From Orychophragmus violaceus (Eukaryota > Streptophyta > Magnoliopsida > Brassicales > Brassicaceae), in the NCBI GenBank assembly GCA_030180135.1, contig CM058235.1, positions 95,519,506 through 95,583,505 of the forward strand: a stretch of DNA of 64,000 nucleotides. The letters are read 5' to 3'. The notes under the pieces were generated by a model. That model searched no databases. It saw only the letters and a program-made list of their open reading frames with translations, and was not told where the DNA came from. Both the position numbers and the translations under genes were made by a program. This document shows, piece by piece, positions 1 through 10,338 of this stretch (position 1 is its first letter; each line of letters starts with the position of its first letter).

Positions 1-2113
1 AGTCCTTCCCGTCATTTCGTGTCCATCCCGTCAGTCATTATGTCCGCGAGAATGCTAGTCTTTGTTGTTTTGGCCGAGGGATTCCACACCTTACGTCATT
101 TAGGGTGGTTTTTGGACTTAGGATCCTTCCCGGCTGTTCATCCGGTCATGATAATCCAGCCCGTCAGTCAGTATGGCCGAGATATTCCTTCCCGTCAGTC
201 CATTAGGGGTTTTTGGCCTTAGAATCCTTCCCCTGGTGGATAGGATCAGTTTATCGTATCCCGTCATTTTTTTCCCACCAATTTCTTCACCAGACCTCTT
301 TGTTATCCATTTGAGAGGTTTGGGTCTTGATAGTTTCAAAAAAACTCGAGTCAATTTTTTCGGGTCATGGAACCTTGGTTCTCGGTAGGCTATAACCTTC
401 CCACGGTGTATATACGGGTTTTTCGGGTCATTTTTTCCACCAATTTCTTCACCAGACCTCTTTTATATCCCATTTTAAGGGTTTTGGTCATGATAGTTTC
501 AAAAAAACTCGATCCAATTCTTCCTGGGTCATGGAAACTTGCATTTTGGCCTTAGAATCCTTCTCGGCGGTGCATCTGGTCAGGATAATCCATCACGTCA
601 GTCAGTATGGCCGAGATATTCCTTCCCTTCAGTCCATTAGGGGGTTTTGGCCTTAGGATCATTCCCCTGGTGGGTAGGATCAGTTTATCCTATCCCGTCA
701 TTTTTTTTTCCACCAATTTCTTCACCAGACCTCTTTGTTATCCATTTGAGAGGTTTGGGTCTTGATAGTTTCAAAAAAACTCGAGTCAATTTTTTCGGGT
801 CATGGAACCTTGGTTCTCGGTAGGCTATAACCTTCCCACGGTGTATAGAGGGTTTTTCGGGTCATTTTTTTCCACCAATTTCTTCACCAGACCTCTTTTA
901 TATCCCATTTTAAGGGTTTTGGTCATGATAGTTTCGAAAAAACTCGATCCAATTCTTCCTGGGTTATGGAAACTTGCATTTTGGCCTTAGAATCCTTCTC
1001 GGCGGTGCATCTGGTCAGGATAATCCATCACGTAAGTCAGTATGGCCGAGATATTCATTCCCGTCAGTCCATTAGGGGGTTTTGGCCTTAGGATCCTTCC
1101 CCCGGTGGATAGAATCAGTTTATCCTATCCCGTCATTGTTTTTTCCACCAATTTCTTCACCAGACCTCTTTGTTATCCATTTGAGAGGTTTGGGTCTTGA
1201 TAGTTTCAAAAAAACTCGAGTCAATTTTTTCGGGTCATGGAAACTTGCATTTTGGCCTTAGAATCCTTCTCGGCGGTGCATCTGGTCAAGATAATCCATC
1301 ACGTCAGTCAGTATGGCCGAGATAGTCCTTCCCGTCATTGCGTATCCATCCCGTCAGTCATTCTGTCCGCGAGAATGCTAGTCCTTTGTTTTTTTGGTCG
1401 AGGGATTCCACACCTTACGTCATTTAGGGTGGTTTTTTGGCCTTAGGATCCTTCCCGGCGGTTCATCCGGTCATGATAATCCATCACGTCAGTCAGTATG
1501 GCCGAGATAGTCCTTCCCATCATTTCGTGTCCATCCCCGTCAGTCATTCTGTCCGCGAGAATGCTAGTCTTTTTTGTTTTGGCCGAGGGATTCCACACCT
1601 TACGTCATTTTGGGTGGTTTTTGGACTTAGGATCCTTCCCGGCGGTGCATCCGGTCAGGATAATTCATCCCGTTAGTCATTATGGCCGAGACAGTTTTTC
1701 CCGTCAGTTCGTTTCCATCCAGTTAGTGGTTCTGGCTGCGAGAACGCTAGTCCTTGGTAGTTTTGCCCCAGGGATTCCACACCTTACGTCCATTTGGGTG
1801 TTTTTTGGTCTTAGGATCCTTCCCGTCGGTGCATCCGGTCAGGATAATCCATCCCGTCAGTCAGTATGGCCGAGATAGTCCTTCCCGTCAATTCGTTTCC
1901 ATCCCGTTAGTCATTCTGTCCGCGAGAATGCTAGTCTTTTTTATTTTGGCCGAGGGATTCCACACCTTACGTCATTTAGGGTGGTTTTGGCCTTAGGATC
2001 CTTCCCGGCGGTTCATCCGATCATGATAATCCATCCTCTCAGTCAGTATGGCCGAGATATTCCTTCCCGTCAGTCCATTAGGGGGGTTTTGGCCTTAGGA
2101 TCCTTCCCCCGGT

Positions 2114-2137
2114 GGATAGGATCAGTTTATCCTATCC
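2114..2137. repeat. Hairpin (dyad) in satellite module B1, exemplar
   Basis: Perfect inverted repeat: arm ggataggat, six-base loop cagttt, arm atcctatcc. The same dyad recurs in nearly every B1 copy on either strand, for example 21758-21781. Some copies have one arm mismatch (ggatagaat, or tatcatatcc). It is the target of the Athila-like insertion at 47566. Confidence 0.8.
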
Positions 2138-4380
2138 CGTCATTGATTTTTCCACCAATTTCTTCACCAGACCTCTTTGTTATCCATTTGAGAGGTTTGG
2201 GTCTTGATAGTTTCAAAAAAATTCGAGTCAATTTTTTCGGGTCATTGAACCTTGGTTCTCGGTAGGCTATAACCTTCCCACGGTGTATAGACGGGTTTTT
2301 CGGGTCATTTGTTTTCCACCAATTTCTTCACCAGACCTCTTTTATATCCAATTTTAAGGGTTTTGGTCATGATAGTTTCAAAAAAAACTCGATCCAATTC
2401 TTCCTGGGTCATGGAAACTTGCATTTTGGCCTTAGAATCCTTCTCGGCGGTGCAACTTGTCAGGATAATCCATCACGTCAGTCAGTATGGCCGAGATAGT
2501 CCTTCCCGTCATTTCGTTTCCATCCCATCAGTCATTCTGACCGCGAGAATGCTAGTCCTTTGTTTTTTTGGCCGAGGGATTCCACACCTTACGTCATTTA
2601 GGGTGGTTTTTTGGCCTTAGAATCCTTCCCGGCGGTTCATCCGGTCATGATAATCCATCCCGTCAATCAGTATGGCCGAGATAGTCCTTCCTGTCATTTC
2701 GTTTCCATCCCCTCAGTCATTCTGTCCGCGAGAATGCTAGTCTTTTTTGTTTTGCCCGAGGGATTCCACACCTTACGTCATTAGGGTGGTTTTTGGTCTT
2801 CGGATCCTATCCGTCGGTTCATCCGGTCAGGATAATCCATCCCGTCAGTCATTATGGCCGAGATAGTCCTTCCCGTCATTTTGTTTCCATCCCGTTAGTC
2901 AGTATGGTCGAGATAGTCCTTCACGTCAGTTCGTTTCCATCTATGGCCGAGATAGTCCTTCCCGTCATTTCGTTTCCATCCCGTCAGTCATTCTGTTCGC
3001 GAGAATGCTAGTCTTTTTTTTTTTTGGCCGAGGAATTCCACACCTTACGTCATTAGGGTGGTTTTTGGTCTTAGGATCCTTCCCGTCAGTCATTCTGTCC
3101 GCGAGAATGCAAGTCTTTTTTGTTTTGGCCGAGGGATTCCACACCTTACGTCATTTAGGGTGGTTTTTTGGCCTTAGGATCCTTCCCGGCGGTTCATCCG
3201 GTCATGATAATCCAGCCCGTCAGTCAGTATGGCCGAGATATTCCTTCCCGTTAGTCCATTAGGGGGGTTTTGGCCTTAAGATCCTTCTCCCGGTGGATAG
3301 GATCAGTTTATCCTATCCTGTCATTGTTTTTTCCACCAATTTCTTCACCAGACCTCTTTTATATCCCATTTTAAGGGTTTTGGTCGTGATAGTTTCAAAA
3401 AAACTCGATCCAATTCTTCCCGGGTCATGGAAACTTGCATTTTGGCCTTAGAATCCTTCACGTCGGTGCATCTGGTCAGGATAATCCATCACGTCAGTCA
3501 GTATGGCCGAGATAGTCCTTCCCGTCATTTCGTTTCCATCCCATCAGTCATTCTGTCCGCGAGTATGCTAGTCCTTTGTTTTTTTTGGTCGAGGGATTCC
3601 ACACCTTACGTCATTTAGGGTGGTTTTTTGGCCTTAGGATCCTTCCCCCGGTGGATTGGATCAGTTTATCCTATCCCGTCATTGTTTTTTCCACCAATTT
3701 CTTCACTAGACTTCCTTGTTATCCATTTGAGAGGTTTGGGTCTTGATAGTTTCAAAAAAACTCGAGTCAATTTTTTCGGGTCATGGAACCTTGGTTCTCG
3801 ATAGGCTATAACCTTCCCACGGTGTATAGACGGGTTTTTCGGGTCATTTGTTTTCCACCAATTTCTTCACCAGACCTCTTTTATATCCCATTTTAAGGGT
3901 TTTGGTCATGATAGTTTCAAAAAAACTCGATCCAATTCTTCCTGGGTCATGGAAACTTGCATTTTGGCCTTAGAATACTTCCCGGCGGTGCATCTGGTCA
4001 GGATAATCCATCACGTCAGTCAGTATGGCCGAGATAGTCCTTCCCGTCATTGCGTTTCCATCCCATCAGTCATTCTGTCCGCGAGTATGCTAGTCTTTTT
4101 TTATTTTGGCCGAGGGATTCCACACCTTACGTCATTAGGGTGGGTTTTGGTCTTAGGATCCTTCCCGTCGGTGCATCTGGTCAGGATAATCCATCACGTC
4201 AGTCAATATGGCCGAGATAGTCCTTCCCGTCATTTCGTTTCCATCCCATCAGTCATTTTGTCCGCGAGAATGCTAGTCTTTTTTTATTTTGGCCGAGGGA
4301 TTCCACACCATACGTCATTAGGGTGGTTTTTGGTCCTCGGATCCTTCCCGTCGGTTCATCCGGTCAGGATAATCCATCCT

Positions 4381-4530
4381 GTCAGTCAGTATGGCCGAGA
4401 TAGTCCTTCCCGTCAGTTCGTTTCCATCCCGTCAGTCAGTATGGCCGAGATAGTCCTTCCCGTCATTTTGTTTCCATCCCGTCAGTCAGTATGGCCGAGA
4501 TAGTCCTTCACGTAAGTTCGTTTCCATCCC
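4381..4530 (+). repeat. 50-bp minisatellite inside module A, three copies
   Basis: Three direct copies of exactly 50 bp (4381-4430, 4431-4480, 4481-4530), each beginning gtcagtcagtatggccgaga and ending tttccatccc. The third differs at a few bases. Equivalent runs of two or three copies lie near 14775-14924, 18003-18152, 35163-35312 and 36250-36400, and in reverse near 20225-20375. Copy number varies between otherwise matching modules, so this is the expandable part of module A. Confidence 0.85.
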
Positions 4531-4733
4531 GTCAGTCATTCTGGCCGCGAGAATGCTTGTCCTTTATTTTTTTGGTCGAGGGATTCCACACCTTACGTCA
4601 TTTAGGGTGGTTTTTTGGCCTTAGGATCCTTCCTGGCGGTTCATCCGGTCATGATAATCCATCCCGTCAATCAGTATGGCCGAGATATTCCTTCCCGTCA
4701 GTCCATTAGGAGGTTTTGGCCTTAGGATCCTTC

Positions 4734-6871
4734 CCTCGGCCAAAATAAAAAAAGACTAGCATTCTCACGGACAGAATGACTGATGGGATGGAAACGAACT
4801 GACGTGAAGGACTATCTCGCCCATACTGACTAACGGGATGGAAACGAACTGACGGGAAGGACTATCTCGGCCATACTGACTGACGGGATGGATTATCCTG
4901 ACCGGATGAACCGACGGGAAGGATCCGAAGACCAAAAACCAGCCTAATGACGTAAGGTGTGGAATCCCTCGGCCAAAATAAAAAAAGACTAGCATTCTCA
5001 CGGACAGAATGACTGATGGGATGGAAACGAAATGACGGGAAGGACTATCTCGGCCATACTGACTGACGTGATGGATTATCCTGACCAGATGCACCGCCGA
5101 GAAGGATTCTAAGGCCAAAATGCAAGTTTCCATGACCCAGGAAGAATTGGATCGAGTTTTTTTGAAACTATCATGACCAAAACCCTTAAAATGGGATATA
5201 AAAGAGGCCTGGTGAAGAAATTGGTGGAAAACAAATGACCCGAAAAACCCGTCTATACACCGTGGGAAGGTTATAGCCTATCGAGGACCAAGGTTCCATG
5301 ACCCGAAAAAATTGACTCGAGTTTTTTTGAAACTATCAAGACCCAAACCTCTCAAATGGATAACAAAGAGGTCTGGTGAAGAAATTGGTGGAAAAAACAA
5401 TGACGGGATAGGATAAACTGATTCTATCCACCGGGGGAAGGATCCTAAGGCCAAAACCTCCTAATGGACTGACGGGAAGGAATATATCGGCCATACTGAT
5501 TGACGGGATGGATTATCATGACCGGATGAACCGCCAGGAAGGATCCTAAGGCCAAAAAACCACCCTAAATGACGTAAGGTGTGGAATCCCTTGGGCAAAA
5601 CTACCAAGGACTAGCGTTCTCGCAGCCATAACCACTGACTGGATGGAAACGAACTGACGGGAAAAACTGTCTCGGCCATAATGACTGACGGGATGGATTA
5701 TCCTGACCGGATGCACCGCCGGGAAGGATCCTAAGTCCAAAAACCACCCAAAATGACGTAAGGTGTGGAATCCCTCGGCCAAAACAACAAAGGACTAGCA
5801 TTCTCGCGGCCAGAATGACTGACGGGATGGAAACGCAATGACGGGAAGGACTATCTCGGCCATACTGACTGACGTGATGGATTATTCTGACCAGATGCAC
5901 CGCCGGGAAGGATTCTAAGGCCAAAATGCAAGTTTCCATGACCCAGGAAGAATTGGATCGAGATTTTTTGAAAATATCACGACCAAAACCCTTAAAATGG
6001 GATATAAAAGAGGTCTGGTGAAGAAATTGGTGGAAAACAAATGACCCAAAAAACCCGTCTATACACCGTGGGAAGGTTATAGCCTACCGAGAACCAAGGT
6101 TCCATGACCCGAAAAAATTGACTCGAGTTTTTTTGAAACTATCAGACCCAAACATATCAAATGGATAACAAAGAGGTCTGGTGAAGAAATTGGTGGAAAA
6201 AACAATGACGGGATAGGATAAACTGATACTATCCACCAAGAGAAGGATCCTAAGGTCAAAAACCCCCTAATGGACTGACGGGAAGGAACATCTCAGCCAT
6301 ACTGACTGACGAGATGGATTATCATGACCGGATGAACCGCCGGGAAGGATCCTAAGGACAAAAAACCACCCTAAATGACGTAAGGTGTGGAATCCCTCGG
6401 TCAAAACAACAAAGGACTAGCATTCTCGCGGCCAGAATGACTGACGGGATGGAAACGAACTGACGTGAAGGACAATCTCGGCCATACTGACTAACGGGAT
6501 GGAAACGAACTGACGGGAAGGACTATCTCGGCCATACTGACTGACGGGATGGATTATCCTGACCGGATGAACCGACGGGAAGGATCCGAAGACCAAAAAC
6601 CACCCTAATGACGTAAGGTGTGGAATCCCTCGGCCAAAATAAAAAAAAAGACTAGCATTCTCGCGGACAGAATGACTGATGGGATGGAAACGAAATGACG
6701 GGAAGGACTATCTCGGCCATACTGACTGACGTGATGGATTATCCTGACCAGATGCACCGCCGAGAAGGATTCTAAGGCCAAAATGCAAGTTTCCATGACC
6801 CAGGAAGAATTGGATCGAGTTTTTTTGAAACTATCATGACCAAAACCCTTAAAATGGGATATAAAAGAGGT
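4734..6871 (-). repeat. Complex satellite block 2, minus polarity
   Basis: The same modules as block 1 but reverse complemented. The joint at about 4731-4740 runs from plus-strand ggatccttccc directly into minus-strand ctcggccaaaataaaa, with a short shared ccctcgg-like stretch. The right end is the left terminus of the Athila-like element at 6872. Open frames are repeat artefacts. Confidence 0.9.
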
Positions 6872-8064
6872 TGATATATCATGGTTTTTACCCATTTTAT
6901 ATCATGATATAGTTGTGTTTTTAGTGTCTTTTGTCTTTGTTTAGAGTCTTTTACAGGTTGTATCAGGTTTGGAGCTAATTGGAGATATTTGGAGCATTTT
7001 GGGACTTTTGGGATGTTTTGGCCGAGAGCTTAACTCACTGTCCAGATTATTGATCATGAATCGACCGACACACATTGTGCATCGGTCGACACACTAGCGA
7101 GATGGGCCGTACACGTCGGTTAAACAAGATATGAAGAATTACAGAGAAGCCCAGAATAGTTCCAGTATTTACACAGAAGCCCCAGCCGAGATTATGCCTA
7201 TATATTGAGAGTTTTGGCTTTTATTTTGGATACGCTTTCATACTTAGAGCTAAGAGATTTTTAGAGCTTTCGGGGCTGGTCTAATCCTGTACTTCAGTTA
7301 TTTTGGAGAAGATTTCGAACCCCTTTATCTATTTAATTTCTTATATGCAATCTATTATTTCTATGATTATGTTTTCATCAATCATGTCTGAGTAGATCCA
7401 TAGTTAAGTTTAGGGTTTCTCGTTAGGGTTTGATGACTTGCTAGACTTGTTTAATTCAGTTAAGGATTCATATTATTAGAATGTTTTTCAAACTAAATTG
7501 TGCTTAAAGCTAGTTCTGACCTGATCAATTAGAATCTAGATCCTAGGTTGCTAAATTCGACACGAGAGTGTGTTTTAGAATCTGAACTATTTAGGTTGAG
7601 CAATTAAATTATTCGCAAAGAGATTTGGTTTAGTTTAATTGTGAACATATCGAACTTGAACTTAATGCTAGTTTAATATGTTAGTAATTGCAAAGAGATT
7701 TGGGTTACTGCACTTAGACTTAGAGAATTCTCGCAAAGAGATTTGGTTAATTCTATTTTCGTGATTTGAGTTCTAGAACTGAGTTTAATTTGATCCTGAC
7801 TGATTAACTTGTCTGCTTGTCTAATTTCCTGAGAATACCCTAGGCTTGACGCTTTTAGTTTATTGCTTTCACAACCAACTTGCTACCGTTTACTTTCTTG
7901 CCTTGCTTTCAATTCATTCACCACTTGCTTTATTTCTAGTATTAATCTCTACATTCCTGATTCTATTGAGACCAAGTGTCCCTGTGGATTCGATAACCCT
8001 ATATACTACTTTGACGATACTGTGCACTTGCAGTTTAAAATAGGGTAAAACTTAGAACCTATCA
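6872..8064 (+). repeat. 5' LTR of Athila-like element
   Basis: 1,193 bp, bounded by tg...ca and directly followed by the primer site. A TATA-like tatatatt lies at 7199-7206 in a plausible promoter position. Three short repeats of gcaaagagatttgg occur between about 7613 and 7745. It differs from the 3' LTR at many sites and carries subfamily-specific blocks, for example tcgacacgagagtgtg near 7557. Confidence 0.85.
7199..7206 (+). promoter_or_regulatory. TATA-like box in Athila-like 5' LTR
   Basis: tatatatt about 330 bp into the LTR. The corresponding point in the 3' LTR reads cctatattatt near 10667. Position and composition fit an LTR promoter; there is no further evidence. Confidence 0.35.
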
Positions 8065-8070
8065 AGTTTT

Positions 8071-8088
8071 TGGCGCCGTTGCCGGGGA
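8071..8088 (+). other. Primer binding site, tRNA-Asp type
   Basis: tggcgccgttgccgggga lies six bases after the 5' LTR end. This 18-mer is the complement of the 3' end of plant tRNA-Asp and is the characteristic primer site of Athila-type Ty3/gypsy elements. Confidence 0.9.
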
Positions 8089-8442
8089 CTCTTTGAGTCT
8101 TCGATAGGACCGAACTTAGGGTTTTTACTAGAGATTTTTCTTTTTGTTTTTGTTTTTCGTTTTTATTTTTTAATTCTGCTAACTTTTTCTCTGTTTCTTT
8201 CTGTCGCAGGTACGACTTTCGCCTTGCGTCGATCGTTGCATCCCTTGCGTCGATCGTCACTAGGCGATTCTGAGATTGAATCGATCGTTGCACTGATAGC
8301 ATCGGTCGTTGCTGGACGATTACAGACAGTTTATGCCAACGCAGAAAACTCGAAGTAATCAGAACTCGAGCTTAGTTAATCTCGGACTAGAGGAACTTGG
8401 ACGTCTATAAAGAACTATCAGAAGAGAAAAGAGAGAGAGAGA
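8089..8442 (+). other. Untranslated leader of Athila-like element
   Basis: Noncoding stretch between primer site and gag. It holds a T-rich tract (8135-8200) and, at 8220-8330, several imperfect copies of a motif of the form tcgatcgttgca. The same motif recurs in the LTRs and 3' region. Confidence 0.6.
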
Positions 8443-9057
8443 ATGGTACGAGAACGTCTGATCTTGATACCAGATGCTGACGGTACCCTGAGGGACCGAG
8501 ATAACAACCCGTACAATGCTGCTGGGCATCGGGTTGATGCTGAAGGGAATGTGATCCCCGACCCACCTGAGCCACAACCACAACCGCAGGCGCGAGCTCA
8601 AGGTAGAGAGATGGTTGTCCATGAAAGGACTTTGGCTGACTACAACAGACCAGATGAGTTTCATGCAAACCGAACAGCCTTAGTACTTCCTGGTTTTGAG
8701 AGGGAGGATTTTGAGATCAAGACCATCTACTACTCGCTGATGAGACAGAATGCTTTCCATGGACATCCGACAGAGCAGCCTATGGATCACATTGATCAGT
8801 TTGAGGATATAATCAATGGCATGAATTATGATGGAGTTTGCCAAGATTACCTGTTCCTTAAGCTCTTTCCTTACAGTCTCGCTGGAGACGCTAGTGCGTG
8901 GCTGAAACAACTGGCACCTGGTCAGTTTACCACTTGGGCAGCACTGAAGAGTGAGTTCCTGAGACATTTCTACGATCCGTCCGGTCAAGCTATTGACCTT
9001 AAACAAGCGCTGGGTGGAAGGCAACCCACCATTAGGTATTGGTGTTTTTCTACTTAA
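8443..9057 (+). pseudogene. gag: Truncated gag (Retrotrans_gag domain), Athila-like
   Basis: A 204-residue frame starting at an ATG 379 bases after the LTR. The N-terminal ~65 residues are polar and proline/glutamine rich (PPEPQPQPQARAQ). The region from about residue 70 to 182 matches the capsid-type Retrotrans_gag domain: a helix-rich segment including HIDQFEDIINGMNYDGV and then FPYSLAGDASAWLKQLAPG, with the conserved A-x-x-W-L motif. After HFYDP (about residue 182, base ~8985) homology stops. The frame runs into what is normally noncoding sequence downstream of pol (cttaaacaagcgctgggtgg), so its last ~20 residues are not gag. There is no CCHC knuckle, protease or polymerase. Gag would assemble virus-like particles around element RNA in the cytoplasm. 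This form lacks the nucleic-acid binding end, and the element is effectively dead or dependent on others. Confidence 0.8.
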
Positions 9058-10324
9058 TTTTTGGTGTTTTTGTTAGGATTTTACGTTTGTTTTTGTTTCT
9101 GGTGAGTATTGTGTTTGCAGGTCTCGGACAAAATCGCAGTGCAACGATCGACTCACTTCTGTGTTGATCGTCACAACACGAAAGGAATCGCATTGCAGCG
9201 ATCGTTGCGGTCCTGAGCAACGATCGATCATACACGAAAATCGCCAAGTAACGGTCGGTGCACTTAGTGCAACGATCGATGCCTGAGCGACAGAGGTAAC
9301 CCGACAGACATAATTTCATCCTTTCAATTTTTTATTTTCTTTTTACCGATCCTTCGCTGGACACTACTGGGGACAGTGTGTCTTAAGTGTGGGGGAGGTG
9401 CTACTAATGATTATCTTTCTGTTTTCTTATGAGTCAGTTTGTTTTTCATAAAAAAAAAAAATTTGTTTTATTGAGTCAAAAATTGTTTAAGAAAGAAACT
9501 ATGATTTTCTGAGAAGATTTACAAGACTTGCAGGAACTTAAGTAACCATTGGGATGAAGTTGCAGGATCTATCTCTGACTATTAGAAAACCCCATCACAG
9601 ATCAACCTACTGGGAACACCCACATCACTTCAGGTATCAGAGGATCCTTTTACTGACTTCAATTTAATACTGACTTAGATTTCTCACCTAAGGGCTTGGT
9701 ATACTTTGTGTCGGATTCCCTTGTTAGTTCTGACACAGCCTGTCAACCTATCCTATTTAGTTCCCTTCTCCCCTTCTATAAAGTAAAAAAAAAAAAAGAT
9801 AAATAAACTGAGGATGAGTTAGTAACTCCGAAGTGGTCATGGGAATGGTAGCAAACACTATTTTCTCTCATGTGATCCATGGAATGTGTCCAAAGTACAC
9901 CCCATAACGGGAAGAACACTGATAAAAATAAATAAAATGATACCCTATGGGGAAAAATCAGTTGTTAAAGAAGGGAAAGAGAAGAAAGGGACTAGAGAAA
10001 GATAGTATGGTGGTCTAGAGCTGATAAGGTAAGAATCCATGTGCCCTTTGATCGATACTCCTTAGGTGAGACCGCACTTAAATACTTGCAGAAGTCAGTA
10101 GGGAGAATTTGAATGCTTGAATGTGATTGTGGAGTTTACTTAGGAAAGTTGCTAAGTGTGGGGGAAGTACATGTTGGTCTTGATATCCTGTGATTGATTC
10201 TTTCAGTGGTTTACTAAGGGGAATCTGAGTATTGTAGCTTCTAGGATGAAATGAGTTTCTGAAAGTTTTCAAACCTCTTCACCAAGCTTTAGTTCTGTGT
10301 TTTGCTTGAGGGCAAGCAAAGGCT
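9058..10324 (+). other. 3' noncoding region of Athila-like element
   Basis: No supported coding sequence. At 9120-9295 there is a dense cluster of cgatcgttgca-like motifs. The polypurine-like block aagtgtggggga occurs at 9385-9396 and 10153-10164, before the working copy at 10325. Poly-A tracts lie at 9450 and 9786. The whole stretch is closely matched, in reverse, by 48778-50110, which confirms that it belongs to the family rather than being unique sequence. Confidence 0.7.
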
Positions 10325-10338
10325 AAGTGTGGGGGAGT
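10325..10338 (+). other. Polypurine tract of Athila-like element
   Basis: aagtgtgggggagt immediately precedes the 3' LTR start at 10339, where the plus-strand primer is expected. Confidence 0.8.

Larger units (their letters stand above)
1..4733 (+). repeat. Complex satellite block 1, plus polarity
   Basis: Tandem composite satellite. Module A is recognised by ggccgagatagtccttccc, gagaatgctagtc and ccacaccttacgtcattt. Module B1 is recognised by ggataggatcagtttatcc and ggaaccttggttctcggtag, and B2 by cccattttaagggttttgg and ccaattcttcctgggtcatg. Modules follow one another in irregular order. For example, the B1 landmark recurs 436 bp apart near 365 and 801 with almost no module A between, whereas 1237-2090 is mainly module A. 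Open frames here are by-products of a low-stop repeat: the same peptide fragments recur in several frames and orientations. The block ends where the sequence flips strand at about 4734. I do not recognise the family; it is not the Arabidopsis 180-bp centromere repeat or telomeric repeat. Confidence 0.9.

Noticed and set aside
4381..4530. Possible CRISPR array because of evenly spaced repeats
   Set aside because: The repeats are contiguous 50-bp units without unique spacers, and the window is eukaryotic with LTR retrotransposons.
8006..8302. Minus-strand lysine-rich frame across the Athila-like leader
   Set aside because: It overlaps the LTR end, primer site and T-rich leader in antisense, so it is a composition artefact.
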